Part shown: piece by piece, positions 15,851 to 23,622 of the stretch
Layout: each line of letters starts with the position of its first letter
Numbering within the stretch: the first letter of the stretch is position 1
Assembly: GCF_014836985.1 (NCBI RefSeq)
Contig: NZ_JACSPU010000003.1
Location: 124,001 to 188,000 of the forward strand
Length of the DNA stretch: 64,000 nt
Origin: Planococcus wigleyi
Lineage (GTDB): Bacteria; Bacillota; Bacilli; Bacillales_A; Planococcaceae
Reading direction: 5' to 3'
Position numbers and translations under genes: made by a program
The notes under the pieces: model-generated
The model's database searches: none
What the model was told of the DNA's origin: nothing
The model's input: the letters and a program-made list of their open reading frames with translations, nothing else

Positions 15851-18333
15851 AATCACTCAATCAGTTGGCGTTTCGTTTATTTAGAGAAAACAAATTTTTG
15901 GTCTTCACTTCGGTTATGAGCATTGCCATCGCTGTCTCCCTTGTGATGACAATGGCTCTATTTGCCGTAAATGCGAAACAAACTCTTCAAGAGGACCTGC
16001 GAAAGATGTATGGCGATATGGATTTGGCCCTTGTATATAGCGATGACAATCCGGTGGAAGATGAACAGGAATTGTTGCAGATGGTATCGAAACATTCTTC
16101 AACAGTTGCTGTTTCACAAGCATTGGTTACTCAAACGTATATAGCGCCGTTAGGTGGAGAAGTTTACACACTAGGAATCGAAAACGATTCAATTGCAAAA
16201 AGTAGGTATAAAACAAGTGTAGATTTAACGGAAGACACAGTCATCATTACAGAAAATTTAGCTGCGTCGTTCAAGCTTTCAATCGGCGATCAAATCGAAA
16301 TTGAAGACGATTCATTTGAAATTGCTGAAATTTTAAAGAACGCTCAAGGAACAGGAATTGCTCCTGACATGGTGATTTTCGCATTAGAGAGAGCGAAGTT
16401 TTTTCACAATAAGGAACTGTCATATCTTAACAATGAAACAACTGCTTTAATGGTGAAAACTGCAGAAGAAACCGACTTGATCGCCATGGCGAATGAATTC
16501 AAAAAGATTCAGCCGGATTTGCGAGTGGACATTATTGAAGAGGATCAAGCAGCAAAGAATAACGTGAACTCCCTGACGTTATTTACTGTTATTCTTTCGT
16601 TCCTTATTTTGATTGTCACGGCCATCATGGTCATTTCCAATTTCGACTTATTCATCTATAAGAATAAAAATCAGTTTGCAATTATGCGGGCACTTGGAGC
16701 GAAAACAGAGCAACTAGCCAAGATCACCCGAATCCAAAGCACGATGATTACCATTACAGGCGCTTTGCTCGGGTTGGCGATTGCTTATGCAGTGGACCAA
16801 ATCCTGCAGCCAAGTTTTGGGCAATGGTTTTCCGTTTCCCTAACCCAAATGTCATTTGCATGGGAAATAGCGATTCCCGTACTCGTTGTAGCGAGTCTGG
16901 TGATTCAATTGTTTCTCTATATCCCAGTGCTCAAATCATCAAAAATCTTGCCTTTAACGATTCTGCAGGAAAATGAAGAGTTGGATTTTAAAAACAGCAG
17001 AATGCGCAAGAAGGCAATCAAAATTCTAGGGATTTCATCTCTTGTATCGCTGCTGTTTGGCGTTATTCTCGCCGTGGATGAAAGCGCGAGCGCGATGCTG
17101 ATTATATTGAGTGGTTGTTTGCTATTAGCCGGTCTTTTCTTAGCATTACCAATATGGCTTACGAGTCTATTAACTGTATTAATACCAGCGTCTCGGAAAT
17201 TCTTCTCTCGCAATGTGTTAATTGCGCTTCAGAATTTAAAGCCGCAAGTCAAAAAGAATAGCTTCGTAATCCTCTCGATTAGCGTTGTCATGATTATCGC
17301 TGTTTTTGGTTCAGTTATGCTGAGTACGATTAAGCAGAATAATACAAACTATATCAGTGAACAGTTTCCTACTCCTATGGTCATTACAAGTCGAATTCAA
17401 CAATCTGAAATCGATCCGATACACTTGAGCGAAGAAGTACGTAACCAAGTTCAAGTCGCGCAAGTCGCTTCTGTCAGCACTTTTGGTGGGGGAGAGTTGT
17501 TTGTTGAAGCTGGGACGAGGTCTTTCGACTATACGCTGGGAGACTTAAAAGCGCTTGAGAGTATGAAAGTCATATCGGAAGTCGGAAAAGAGGATTTAGC
17601 AACCGCAGCGATTGTATCTCCTGTCTTTGCTAAACAACATGATGTAAAAGTCGGTGATTCCTTAGAAATTGGGATCTACTCAGATGAAAAGCAACGTGCA
17701 GAATATGTGACGACAATGGTTGTAAGTGCAGTTTCTGACGCAGTTGGCAATGGAGAAGTTCTTTTTGATTGGCAGGCGAAGGCGTTAAATACTTCTTCTA
17801 CTAACTTTAATAAAGCATATGTAAATGTAGTTGATGAATCCCTGGCGATGAGTTCTCTTGAAACCCTAACCAGTATGTATCCAGAACTCATAGTCAATAC
17901 GCATGCTGTTGCACTGAAAGAAGCTTCAGACATGTTCTTGCAGCGATGGGCCATCTTCATTTTGGTTTTAATTATACTGGTTGTTTCCGTCATGGCGGGT
18001 GTCCTGAATACCCTTCTGAACAACATACTGGCTAAACGAAAAGAGTTTGCAGTACTCCGGACAATCGGAGTCAGGCCAATGGGAATCGTGAAAATTATTG
18101 TCACACAGATTTCTTTCTATCTTTTGATTGGCCTTGTTTTCGGAGCGTTATGCGGATTGGTGTTTTCTCTTATCGTTTCACTGATTGATTCGGGTAGAGT
18201 CGCTTTCGACTTTTCATTGATGTTAGCAGTAGCAGTGAGTATGTGGGTTATTAGCTTGCTTATTTTTATACCCGTAGGATGGGTTATGGGAAATAAAAAA
18301 ATAAGTATGGAAATCCTAAGTGACAATAAGTAA
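15847..18333 (+). CDS. ABC transporter permease with two FtsX-like units
   Basis: 828-residue membrane protein: an N-terminal transmembrane helix, an extracytoplasmic domain of about 200 residues, a four-helix FtsX-like core, then a second extracytoplasmic domain and FtsX-like block (C-terminal 130 residues with VLRTIGVRPMGIVKIIVTQ). The duplicated arrangement fits large MacB-like permeases such as BceB/YtrF-type exporters. It is translationally coupled to the ATPase (ATGA). No two-component system adjoins. A dif-like site (C3) starts 25 bases after the stop and overlaps the terminator stem. Confidence 0.85.
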   Translation: MKSLNQLAFRLFRENKFLVFTSVMSIAIAVSLVMTMALFAVNAKQTLQEDLRKMYGDMDLALVYSDDNPVEDEQELLQMVSKHSSTVAVSQALVTQTYIAPLGGEVYTLGIENDSIAKSRYKTSVDLTEDTVIITENLAASFKLSIGDQIEIEDDSFEIAEILKNAQGTGIAPDMVIFALERAKFFHNKELSYLNNETTALMVKTAEETDLIAMANEFKKIQPDLRVDIIEEDQAAKNNVNSLTLFTVILSFLILIVTAIMVISNFDLFIYKNKNQFAIMRALGAKTEQLAKITRIQSTMITITGALLGLAIAYAVDQILQPSFGQWFSVSLTQMSFAWEIAIPVLVVASLVIQLFLYIPVLKSSKILPLTILQENEELDFKNSRMRKKAIKILGISSLVSLLFGVILAVDESASAMLIILSGCLLLAGLFLALPIWLTSLLTVLIPASRKFFSRNVLIALQNLKPQVKKNSFVILSISVVMIIAVFGSVMLSTIKQNNTNYISEQFPTPMVITSRIQQSEIDPIHLSEEVRNQVQVAQVASVSTFGGGELFVEAGTRSFDYTLGDLKALESMKVISEVGKEDLATAAIVSPVFAKQHDVKVGDSLEIGIYSDEKQRAEYVTTMVVSAVSDAVGNGEVLFDWQAKALNTSSTNFNKAYVNVVDESLAMSSLETLTSMYPELIVNTHAVALKEASDMFLQRWAIFILVLIILVVSVMAGVLNTLLNNILAKRKEFAVLRTIGVRPMGIVKIIVTQISFYLLIGLVFGALCGLVFSLIVSLIDSGRVAFDFSLMLAVAVSMWVISLLIFIPVGWVMGNKKISMEILSDNK

Positions 18334-18357
18334 AGGGAATTCAAGTACTGATAAATA

Positions 18358-18386
18358 GGTTTACATATGAGGGGATTATCGGAAGG
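18358..18386 (+). repeat. dif-like site C3
   Basis: The halves GGTTTACATAT and TTATCGGAAGG surround a 7-base spacer (GAGGGGA); with a 6-base spacer the second half is ATTATCGGAAG. It lies between the permease stop codon and its terminator. Confidence 0.55.
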
Positions 18387-18421
18387 CTAGAAGCTGATAG
18401 AATTAGCTTCTAGCCTTTTTT
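18383..18421 (+). terminator. Terminator of the ABC operon
   Basis: A perfect 13-bp stem (AAGGCTAGAAGCT / AGCTTCTAGCCTT) is followed by a T-run. Its 5' arm begins inside dif-like site C3. Confidence 0.85.
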
Positions 18422-18447
18422 GTTCGTTTAAGTGTACTTTTACGAAC
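18422..18447. repeat. Family B palindrome, single copy
   Basis: GTTCGTTTAAGT-GT-ACTTTTACGAAC is the core palindrome of the family B composite repeat. It sits directly after the ABC-operon terminator. Confidence 0.7.
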
Positions 18448-18543
18448 GGTTTTATTCCCAAATATCTCTGGATGTCTCAGTTACCACTCAGTATAGTTAA
18501 AGAGAATCGTTTACTAGGAGAACTAAGCAAGGGAGAATTGGCG

Positions 18544-18990
18544 ATGAAGGATGACAGGTGTATCAGAATAGATGAATTAAAAGTAGTTCAAAGACAAAAA
18601 CAATTTATACAGATGCTTGAATCAAAAAACTATCCGCCACACCAACTTATAGCCTCTAATGCGGATGAGGAAATATGGAATAAAATAAATCAAGGGGGAG
18701 TAATAGAAAGAATTGAAGAACTTAGCTTAGAAACCCTTCGAAGACAGATGGGTCAAATTTTCTCTGCTAGCGAGAAACTAGGGACAGTGCTTTACTTTGG
18801 TACAGACAGTTTCCTTGTTCAGTTTAATAAAAGTGAATTAATCCAGCATGCAGATAAGATGATTGAAGACCTCTCAAGGGGGGTGCTCTTACATTGGTTC
18901 GTATTTTCAATCGACTTGAACCAAATACTTTTGTTAGAGGAAAGTGAATACGGCTATTATGAGCTAACTTACTATGAAAAAAATATTTAA
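18544..18990 (+). CDS. Uncharacterised 148-residue protein
   Basis: I do not recognise the family. It is a soluble acidic protein rich in alternating charge, with no signal peptide or membrane segment; the C-terminal third (LLHWFVFSIDLNQILLLEE) looks beta-rich. ATG 18544 is preferred because GGGAG lies 8 bases upstream; an in-frame ATG at 18472 would add 24 residues but has no ribosome site. It is the only gene between dif-like sites C3 and C4, and its stop is three bases before C4. Orphan immunity proteins often look like this, but that is a guess. Confidence 0.6.
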   Translation: MKDDRCIRIDELKVVQRQKQFIQMLESKNYPPHQLIASNADEEIWNKINQGGVIERIEELSLETLRRQMGQIFSASEKLGTVLYFGTDSFLVQFNKSELIQHADKMIEDLSRGVLLHWFVFSIDLNQILLLEESEYGYYELTYYEKNI

Positions 18991-18993
18991 CTT

Positions 18994-19021
18994 GGTTTAC
19001 ATATCCTGAATTATCGGAAGT
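18994..19021 (+). repeat. dif-like site C4 (11-6-11, best match)
   Basis: The halves GGTTTACATAT and TTATCGGAAGT surround spacer CCTGAA. On the minus strand the XerC-type half ACTTCCGATAA matches B. subtilis dif (ACTTCCTAGAA) at 9 of 11, and the XerD-type half ATATGTAAACC matches TTATGTAAACT at 9 of 11. It lies immediately after a stop codon and before that gene's terminator. Confidence 0.7.
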
Positions 19022-19036
19022 CCTATAAGAAAATAA

Positions 19037-19083
19037 AAAGAGAAAGGCGATGCTATTAAGTCAGCATTGCCTTTCTCTTTTTA
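19037..19083 (+). terminator. Terminator after the 148-residue protein
   Basis: An 18-bp nearly perfect stem (AAAGAGAAAGGCGATGCT / AGCATTGCCTTTCTCTTT) with an 8-base loop and trailing T residues, separated from its gene by dif-like site C4. Confidence 0.85.
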
Positions 19084-19215
19084 TCAATTCGGTTTCTAAT
19101 AATCGGTCATATGCAAATTACTCGTGAAGAAAGATTGTAGTATTCCACGATGTAATAAACAAAGGAAAACAATCCATTTATCTATAATGTTATTTTCGGA
19201 TTCTGGTGGTTCATT

Positions 19216-19479
19216 CTATTCTAATTTTCTAATCTTTAAATAAAGAAAAATTTGAATCACAGGAAGAAGTAAGAACACATATAAAATGGGTTCAAGCTCT
19301 ATTAACAGCAGAGCGAGGAGCTCTGGGATAAATAAGAGGATGCTGACAAGGACCAATCGCGATGAATATTTCATATAACCCATTATCAAAAAGAAAATAG
19401 ATAAAATCAGCAGCACAAAAGGTCCATAACCAATAATTAAGAAATATAAAATACCCAATAAATCACCAGCCATAGCCAT
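19216..19479 (-). CDS. Small membrane protein (87 residues)
   Basis: Three hydrophobic segments (LGILYFLIIGYGPFVLLILSIFFLIMGYM, LVLVSILLFIPELLALLLI, LYVFLLLPVIQIFLYL) with a short basic C-terminus make this an integral membrane protein of unknown family. ATG 19479 is favoured (GGAGGA about 5 bases upstream); ATG 19482 is almost touching the ribosome site. It is the only gene between dif-like sites C4 and C5, and lies beside a long nested palindrome. Confidence 0.6.
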   Translation of the reverse strand: MAMAGDLLGILYFLIIGYGPFVLLILSIFFLIMGYMKYSSRLVLVSILLFIPELLALLLIELEPILYVFLLLPVIQIFLYLKIRKLE

Positions 19480-19535
19480 CATTTCCTCCAGTAGTAGATT
19501 TCAAATTGTATTTGGCAGATAAGAAATGTATATAA

Positions 19536-19725
19536 TGGCAATTAAGAATATTCGGTTAGATGTATAAATTCTCTGCCCTATGTCGCTTGACACGGAGCCT
19601 CTGCGGGTACGATTTCACGCAAAGGAATGCGCTATGTGACTTTGCATAGCACACGAGCTTATCATACCCGCCACTCCGTATAAAGCGTTGAATATGCGGT
19701 AATTCATGCATTCCCTTAATTGCCA
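19536..19725. repeat. 190-bp nested imperfect palindrome (MITE-like or structured RNA)
   Basis: Four nested paired arms share one centre: TGGCAATTAAG (19536-19546) with CTTAATTGCCA (19715-19725); CGCTTGACACGGAG (19584-19597) with CTCCGTATAAAGCG (19674-19687, 12 of 14); GCGGGTACGAT (19603-19613) with ATCATACCCGC (19661-19671, 10 of 11); GCTATG (19631-19636) with CATAGC (19645-19650). No ORF is supported inside. It could be a miniature transposable element with 11-bp terminal repeats or an RNA element; the wider 19480-19919 gap holds only this and C5. Confidence 0.7.
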
Positions 19726-19825
19726 AACACTACATTCCTCAAATGCCAGTAACATTTCAAATAGTTAACTTCAACGTTTTCCACTTTAAAGAAACATGTA
19801 TTCAGTAAAAAAGGTTGCACCAATC

Positions 19826-19853
19826 TCTGCCGATAACTTGTGATATGTAAACC
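19826..19853 (-). repeat. dif-like site C5 (inverted relative to C1-C4)
   Basis: On the plus strand TCTGCCGATAA, spacer CTTGTG, ATATGTAAACC. The XerD-type half is identical to that of C4, and the XerC-type half is less conserved. It lies 3' of the minus-strand zincin gene, keeping the 'after the gene' position seen for C1, C3 and C4. Confidence 0.6.
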
Positions 19854-19919
19854 TTTAAAATACATAGTTAAAAAAGAGGGAAACTCCTTAATATAGAATT
19901 GAAATTCTGGGATGATGCT

Positions 19920-20669
19920 TCATATCGAAATCTTATTTAACCCAAAATGTTCAGTAAGTGATAGTTTTCGTCCTTCTTTATCCCATTTATGGTATTCTTC
20001 AAAAACCAAATTTACGTTATTTTGAAAGCAATCTTCTACCAGATACTTGACTGAAAGGAAACTTCGCCAGTAATCAAACATGATACTAGACAAACTGGCT
20101 GTATAGGAATTGCTTCCAAATTCATCTATAGATCGGTTCCCGTATTCTCCCGTAAATACGCCCACTAATTCCTTTTCTATCGCTGATATTTCATCAAATT
20201 CCTTATCAGTCAAAAGGAGTTTTCTTGGTAAATACTCACACATTCCTTCTTCAAACCAAATGCTATCTTCCCGTTCATCTTCAAATTCATCTAAAAACAA
20301 GTCTGAGTGATGAGTTAATTCGTGGCCTAATATTGTAAGTATGTGATTCTCAGAAAGCTGTTCGTAAAAGCGTTGAATACTTGGAAGGTCTTTCCCCTCC
20401 AATTGTCGGATGAACAGTTTTCTCCAACCCGTTAAATCAGGTGATATGTATATCGTATCTTTATTGGTGAATGCTGGAATGGGAAGATCAGAAAAAATAG
20501 TTGTTGCTGCCTCTACTGATGTCCAAACAATTCCTTTTGGTTTATCTAATAAAAAATATTCTTTTTCTAATATGAGTTGATAATCATTCAGTCGTTTACT
20601 GAAACGTTGAATAATGTCATGGTAGTTTTCATAGTCTCTTATTTCCTCAAAGGCATAAATATGTTTCAT
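19920..20669 (-). CDS. Putative zinc metalloprotease-like protein (HELTHH)
   Basis: 249-residue protein with a zincin motif HELTH (H116, E117, H120) and a downstream WFEEGMCEY (E140/E141 as likely third ligand), the gluzincin pattern. No signal peptide or membrane segment is seen, so it is probably cytoplasmic. I do not recognise a named family; the substrate is unknown. ATG 20669 is chosen because AAAGGGG lies about 9 bases upstream; the frame stays open another 15 codons without a ribosome site. A dif-like site (C5) lies 66 bases beyond its stop. Confidence 0.6.
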   Translation of the reverse strand: MKHIYAFEEIRDYENYHDIIQRFSKRLNDYQLILEKEYFLLDKPKGIVWTSVEAATTIFSDLPIPAFTNKDTIYISPDLTGWRKLFIRQLEGKDLPSIQRFYEQLSENHILTILGHELTHHSDLFLDEFEDEREDSIWFEEGMCEYLPRKLLLTDKEFDEISAIEKELVGVFTGEYGNRSIDEFGSNSYTASLSSIMFDYWRSFLSVKYLVEDCFQNNVNLVFEEYHKWDKEGRKLSLTEHFGLNKISI

Positions 20670-20778
20670 TTGGATTACCCCTTTCTTTTTGTAATTATTT
20701 CTGCAACTACGCAAATAGGAATAGCTTGTTACTTCTAGAATAATTCCAATGTTCTTACATTGAATTTTAGCATAATGG

Positions 20779-20842
20779 AACGTTCATAAAGTCTTTTTGA
20801 CATATTGCAATCGGCCTTTTGTTTCTAAGATGTACTTAGCCT
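20779..20842. repeat. Decayed family B composite repeat
   Basis: AACGTTCATAAAGTC, then TTTTTGACA, CGGCCTTTTG and GATGTACTTA, follow the order and spacing of family B copy 1 (AACGTTCGTAAAGTC, ATTTGACA, TGGCCTTTTT, GTGTACTTT) but the pairing arms have decayed. It lies between the dif-like (13-20 kb) and lox-like (21-26 kb) arrays. Confidence 0.5.
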
Positions 20843-20946
20843 CCACTTAACAATCTAGAACTACCTTTTCTCTAAGAACCTTTTGCTGAAAAAAGAAGAT
20901 GCAAGTAGGATCGAACTCTTATAACATGAAACAAAAGAGGTGGTGA

Positions 20947-21210
20947 GTGACTGATGATGACACCAGCGAAGTTTGCAAGCAATTAAATATTTCTCCTTCA
21001 ACGTTACGATTGTTTGTGGAAGTCTTGGAAGAGATGAAGCATAAACTGGATCGGATAGAAGAGAATCAGAAGCAACTAGCTGCACCAACGCCCGAAGAAC
21101 CAGAGCTAGATTCGCCAGAATTGTCCTCACAGCAGCCAGAAAGCGAATCTGAGCCAGTAATACCCAAAAAAGACACCCGAAGTTTATGGGCAAGGATCTG
21201 GAACAAATAA
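20947..21210 (+). CDS. Short MerR-like N-terminus joined to coiled coil (87 residues)
   Basis: Residues 6-22 (SEVCKQLNISPSTLRLF) match the first helix-turn-helix of MerR-like plasmid/phage proteins (DUF3967-type), but the wing and recognition parts are missing: the chain passes straight into a coiled coil (VLEEMKHKLDRIEENQKQL) and a Pro/Glu/Ser-rich linker ending in TRSLWARIWNK. It looks like an internally deleted relative rather than a full regulator. The GTG start has AGAGG 6 bases upstream. Function unknown. Confidence 0.5.
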   Translation: MTDDDTSEVCKQLNISPSTLRLFVEVLEEMKHKLDRIEENQKQLAAPTPEEPELDSPELSSQQPESESEPVIPKKDTRSLWARIWNK

Positions 21211-21228
21211 ATGACAGGAGTGTTAAAT

Positions 21229-21567
21229 GTGGATTTGGAATGGAATTGGAATGAAACCAGCATCCATCTTCCCTATTCCTCTGAAAATCTTAAAGCGCTT
21301 TTAGATGCCATATGCAAGAGGGAAAACTCATTTCCTCAAGTAGATTTTTGCATGTGGTGCGATAATTTAACGATGGCTTGGGAAGATGAAGATTTAGATG
21401 GTCAGGAGGAATTGGCTTTTCTTATTGCAAGAGATATTGAGTGTCAATGGGACTTGCATTGGTACGAGTTTTATTCTCATGAAAAGCTGATGAAGATGGA
21501 CCTCTCCAAGTTGGAATTGCCCCCCGATTGGTTTAAAGAATGGGCAGCTGAGTTAGACGGAAAATAA
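21229..21567 (+). CDS. Uncharacterised acidic protein (112 residues)
   Basis: Unrecognised, soluble and very rich in Trp and acidic residues (DLEWNWNETSIHLPY, CMWCDNLTMAWEDEDLDG, WDLHWYEFYSHEK). Start GTG 21229 is chosen because AGGAG lies about 8 bases upstream; an in-frame ATG at 21211 just after the preceding stop lacks a ribosome site. It directly follows the MerR-like/coiled-coil gene and ends 18 bases before the first 34-bp lox-like site. Size and acidity resemble small immunity proteins; unproven. Confidence 0.55.
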   Translation: MDLEWNWNETSIHLPYSSENLKALLDAICKRENSFPQVDFCMWCDNLTMAWEDEDLDGQEELAFLIARDIECQWDLHWYEFYSHEKLMKMDLSKLELPPDWFKEWAAELDGK

Positions 21568-21585
21568 CCAACAAAGACTAGGGAT

Positions 21586-21619
21586 TGAATGTAACTTATG
21601 TGCAGTTAAGTTACATTCA
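21586..21619 (+). repeat. 34-bp lox-like site A1
   Basis: TGAATGTAACTTA, 8-base spacer TGTGCAGT, TAAGTTACATTCA. The 13-bp arms are perfect inverted repeats. First of seven copies; it follows the 112-residue protein gene. Confidence 0.85.
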
Positions 21620-21676
21620 GTTAAAAGATTATTAGACTAAAAAACAAAACGATGCTTTAGAAAAAGAGGGTGTCCT

Positions 21677-22171
21677 ATGAAAAAGCTGGATATTTTAGGA
21701 TTAGAAACCAAAATTGAAATTAAGATATTGGAAAGGCTTTATCCTGAATCAATTGGTTCATGGGAAGGGGATTGGGTTAAGACAGCCATAAGAATCGAAA
21801 TCCCAGGATATTCCGCTAATTTTCTTGCGGATTTAAGAGCTGAAGAACTTAAAGAATTTCGTGATCAATTAGCTGCCATGAATCAAGAGTTAAAAGGAAC
21901 GGCCTCCTTAATTTCAATAGAGAATGCTATTGAAGCAAAAGCTGTGATGGATTCTTTTGGAGGAATTTATTGGGAAGTGAGCACTCGTTATCCGATCAGC
22001 ACCGGAGCTGTTCTTACTTTTGACTTTGGTTCGGATCAGAGCTATTTAAATCAATTGGTTAAGGAACTGGATGAAGTGCTGTCAGAATTCCCTGTGCTTG
22101 AACACCCAAATGACTTAATAAGCCATGTAACTGATCTTTTTAGAAAAATGCGCAGTTCTAAAAGAAAATAA
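21677..22171 (+). CDS. WapI-like immunity-type protein (164 residues)
   Basis: The pattern GDWVKTAIRIEIPGYSANFLADLRAEELKEFRDQL, followed by beta-strand-rich sequence and a C-terminal DQSYLNQLVKELDEVLSEFPV, resembles the WapI/DUF6228-type immunity proteins that block WapA-like contact toxins. No cognate toxin gene is visible nearby, so if the assignment is right it is an orphan immunity gene. It is the only gene between lox-like sites A1 and A2 and starts with its own ribosome site (AAAGAGGGTG). Family assignment is by eye. Confidence 0.5.
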   Translation: MKKLDILGLETKIEIKILERLYPESIGSWEGDWVKTAIRIEIPGYSANFLADLRAEELKEFRDQLAAMNQELKGTASLISIENAIEAKAVMDSFGGIYWEVSTRYPISTGAVLTFDFGSDQSYLNQLVKELDEVLSEFPVLEHPNDLISHVTDLFRKMRSSKRK

Positions 22172-22213
22172 AAGCGCTTTATAGGGGACACTTAAAGATA
22201 TTTATTTTGGTTT

Positions 22214-22247
22214 TGAATGTAACTTATTGTGAATTAAGTTACATTCA
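22214..22247 (+). repeat. 34-bp lox-like site A2
   Basis: TGAATGTAACTTA, spacer TTGTGAAT, TAAGTTACATTCA; flanking TT/AA extend the pairing to 15 bp. 628 bp from A1. Confidence 0.85.
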
Positions 22248-22347
22248 AATCCCTAATTTTAAAGGTGCAGGAAAAGACGGAGAGTAAGGGGCAACACAGG
22301 TGAAAACGAGGGGTTAGCCAACAAATAAAGAGATATGAGGTGAGAAC

Positions 22348-23019
22348 ATGAAAGATGGCGAATTAAAGCGAAAAATAACAGCGTTAGTTAACGAGGAGAA
22401 ATTAGAGAAATTAGAGAAGGCTGAAGCTTTATTAATCGATTATGTACACAAAAACCCCGACGATCTAGAAGGTTGGAATCGATTGATTATCCTGGAAACC
22501 TTAGATCCCATTGAGGATTATGAACAGGCAACTGAGTATACCAAAGAGGCGCTGACGCATCACAACGACCAACCGATTTATTTCGTTTTGATTTTGCTTT
22601 TTGCTCGCTTGCATAGGGGAGAATTGGATCATGTGTTGGTTGAACAAGCAAAGGGTGCGCTAAACAAAGCAGATCCGGAAATTGCTTCCATGATTTCACT
22701 TCTCCTTGCCAACTACTATCGAAGTAGAGATAGCATCCAATATGAGGCTTTCTTAACAAAATCAATCGAAGACGGTCCTTATTTTGTTGGAAACTACCTG
22801 GAGTTAGGGGATTATTATTTAGAGAAGGGGCAGAGAGATCTTGGGAAAGAACTGATCAGAAAAGGTCTGGCTCAAGTGCAGCTTATCTACAAAACGGAAG
22901 ATGACGACGAAGAGCTCGATTGGCTGGATATTGACCGCTATGTAAATGAGATGCTCACACGCGTTTTCATCATGGAGAATAGTTACAACTATTTTGAGGA
23001 GTTACTGCAACAGGAATAG
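22348..23019 (+). CDS. TPR-like helical repeat protein (223 residues)
   Basis: An all-helical soluble protein with TPR-like spacing: a first unit around KAEALLIDYVHKNPDDLEGWNRLIIL, a second around YEQATEYTKEALTHHNDQPIYFVLILLF, and a late one at GNYLELGDYYLEKGQRDLGKELIRKGL. Such repeats bind other proteins. No signal peptide. ATG 22348 follows GAGGTGAG. It is the only gene between lox-like sites A2 and A3, like its neighbours a one-gene unit. Partner and function unknown. Confidence 0.6.
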   Translation: MKDGELKRKITALVNEEKLEKLEKAEALLIDYVHKNPDDLEGWNRLIILETLDPIEDYEQATEYTKEALTHHNDQPIYFVLILLFARLHRGELDHVLVEQAKGALNKADPEIASMISLLLANYYRSRDSIQYEAFLTKSIEDGPYFVGNYLELGDYYLEKGQRDLGKELIRKGLAQVQLIYKTEDDDEELDWLDIDRYVNEMLTRVFIMENSYNYFEELLQQE

Positions 23020-23098
23020 GGCAACGAGTCTCCAGCCTGGGATGGGTCTGTATTCGGATGAACAGCCGATAGGGAATTCAAGAAAATTCTACTTAGTT

Positions 23099-23132
23099 TG
23101 AATGTAACTTAATAGCAATTAAGTTACATTCA
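23099..23132 (+). repeat. 34-bp lox-like site A3
   Basis: TGAATGTAACTTA, spacer ATAGCAAT, TAAGTTACATTCA; flanking bases extend the pairing. 885 bp from A2. Confidence 0.85.
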
Positions 23133-23195
23133 AAAAGGCCAGACAAAAGGTTGAAATCCCTTGTCTGGCCATCTTAATTATTTGCATATCTTCAC

Positions 23196-23420
23196 TTAAA
23201 TCGATCTTTGCCCATTCTCGTGATAACGCGCTTTTTTACTCGGATTTTTTATTCTCCAAAGGAAAAAGAGCGTTAGCAAAATATAAAGTGCTGTAACAAT
23301 AACAAAAAAGGTTTTATTTTGAGAATAGGAAAAGAAATCACTAGTAAACAAAATAATAAAGTATACGGCCCATAATCCTGCAATTCGAAGAACTTGGTTT
23401 GTAAAATTTGATTTAAACAT
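23196..23420 (-). CDS. Small two-helix membrane protein (74 residues)
   Basis: Two hydrophobic segments (RIAGLWAVYFIILFTSDFF and TFFVIVTALYILLTLFFLW) followed by a basic tail (RIKNPSKKARYHENGQ). ATG 23420 is chosen because AAAGGGA lies about 9 bases upstream; longer in-frame options would run into lox-like site A4. It is the only gene between A3 and A4 and is on the opposite strand from most of the cassette genes. Family unknown. Confidence 0.6.
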   Translation of the reverse strand: MFKSNFTNQVLRIAGLWAVYFIILFTSDFFSYSQNKTFFVIVTALYILLTLFFLWRIKNPSKKARYHENGQRSI

Positions 23421-23525
23421 TTTTTTGTCCCTTTCGCTAGAAAATTTTAATATTTTACTTTGTATTATATATACCATTTTTCTCCAGGAAAGTTTCATTT
23501 TTTTAGATAGAAATCTTGACGGTTT

Positions 23526-23559
23526 TGAATGTAACATAACTCTAATTAAGTTACATTCG
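23526..23559 (+). repeat. 34-bp lox-like site A4
   Basis: TGAATGTAACATA, spacer ACTCTAAT, TAAGTTACATTCG; two arm substitutions against the consensus. 427 bp from A3. Confidence 0.8.
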
Positions 23560-23622
23560 CGTTTTTCTAGATATGATATTCCTTAAATTTAAAAATCCGA
23601 TAAAAGAAAGGAGAATGATTGA

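Noticed and set aside
21586..21619. Lox-like repeats as ordinary terminators
   Set aside because: The arms are A+T-rich, no T-run follows, and the sites occur upstream, downstream and between convergent or divergent genes alike.
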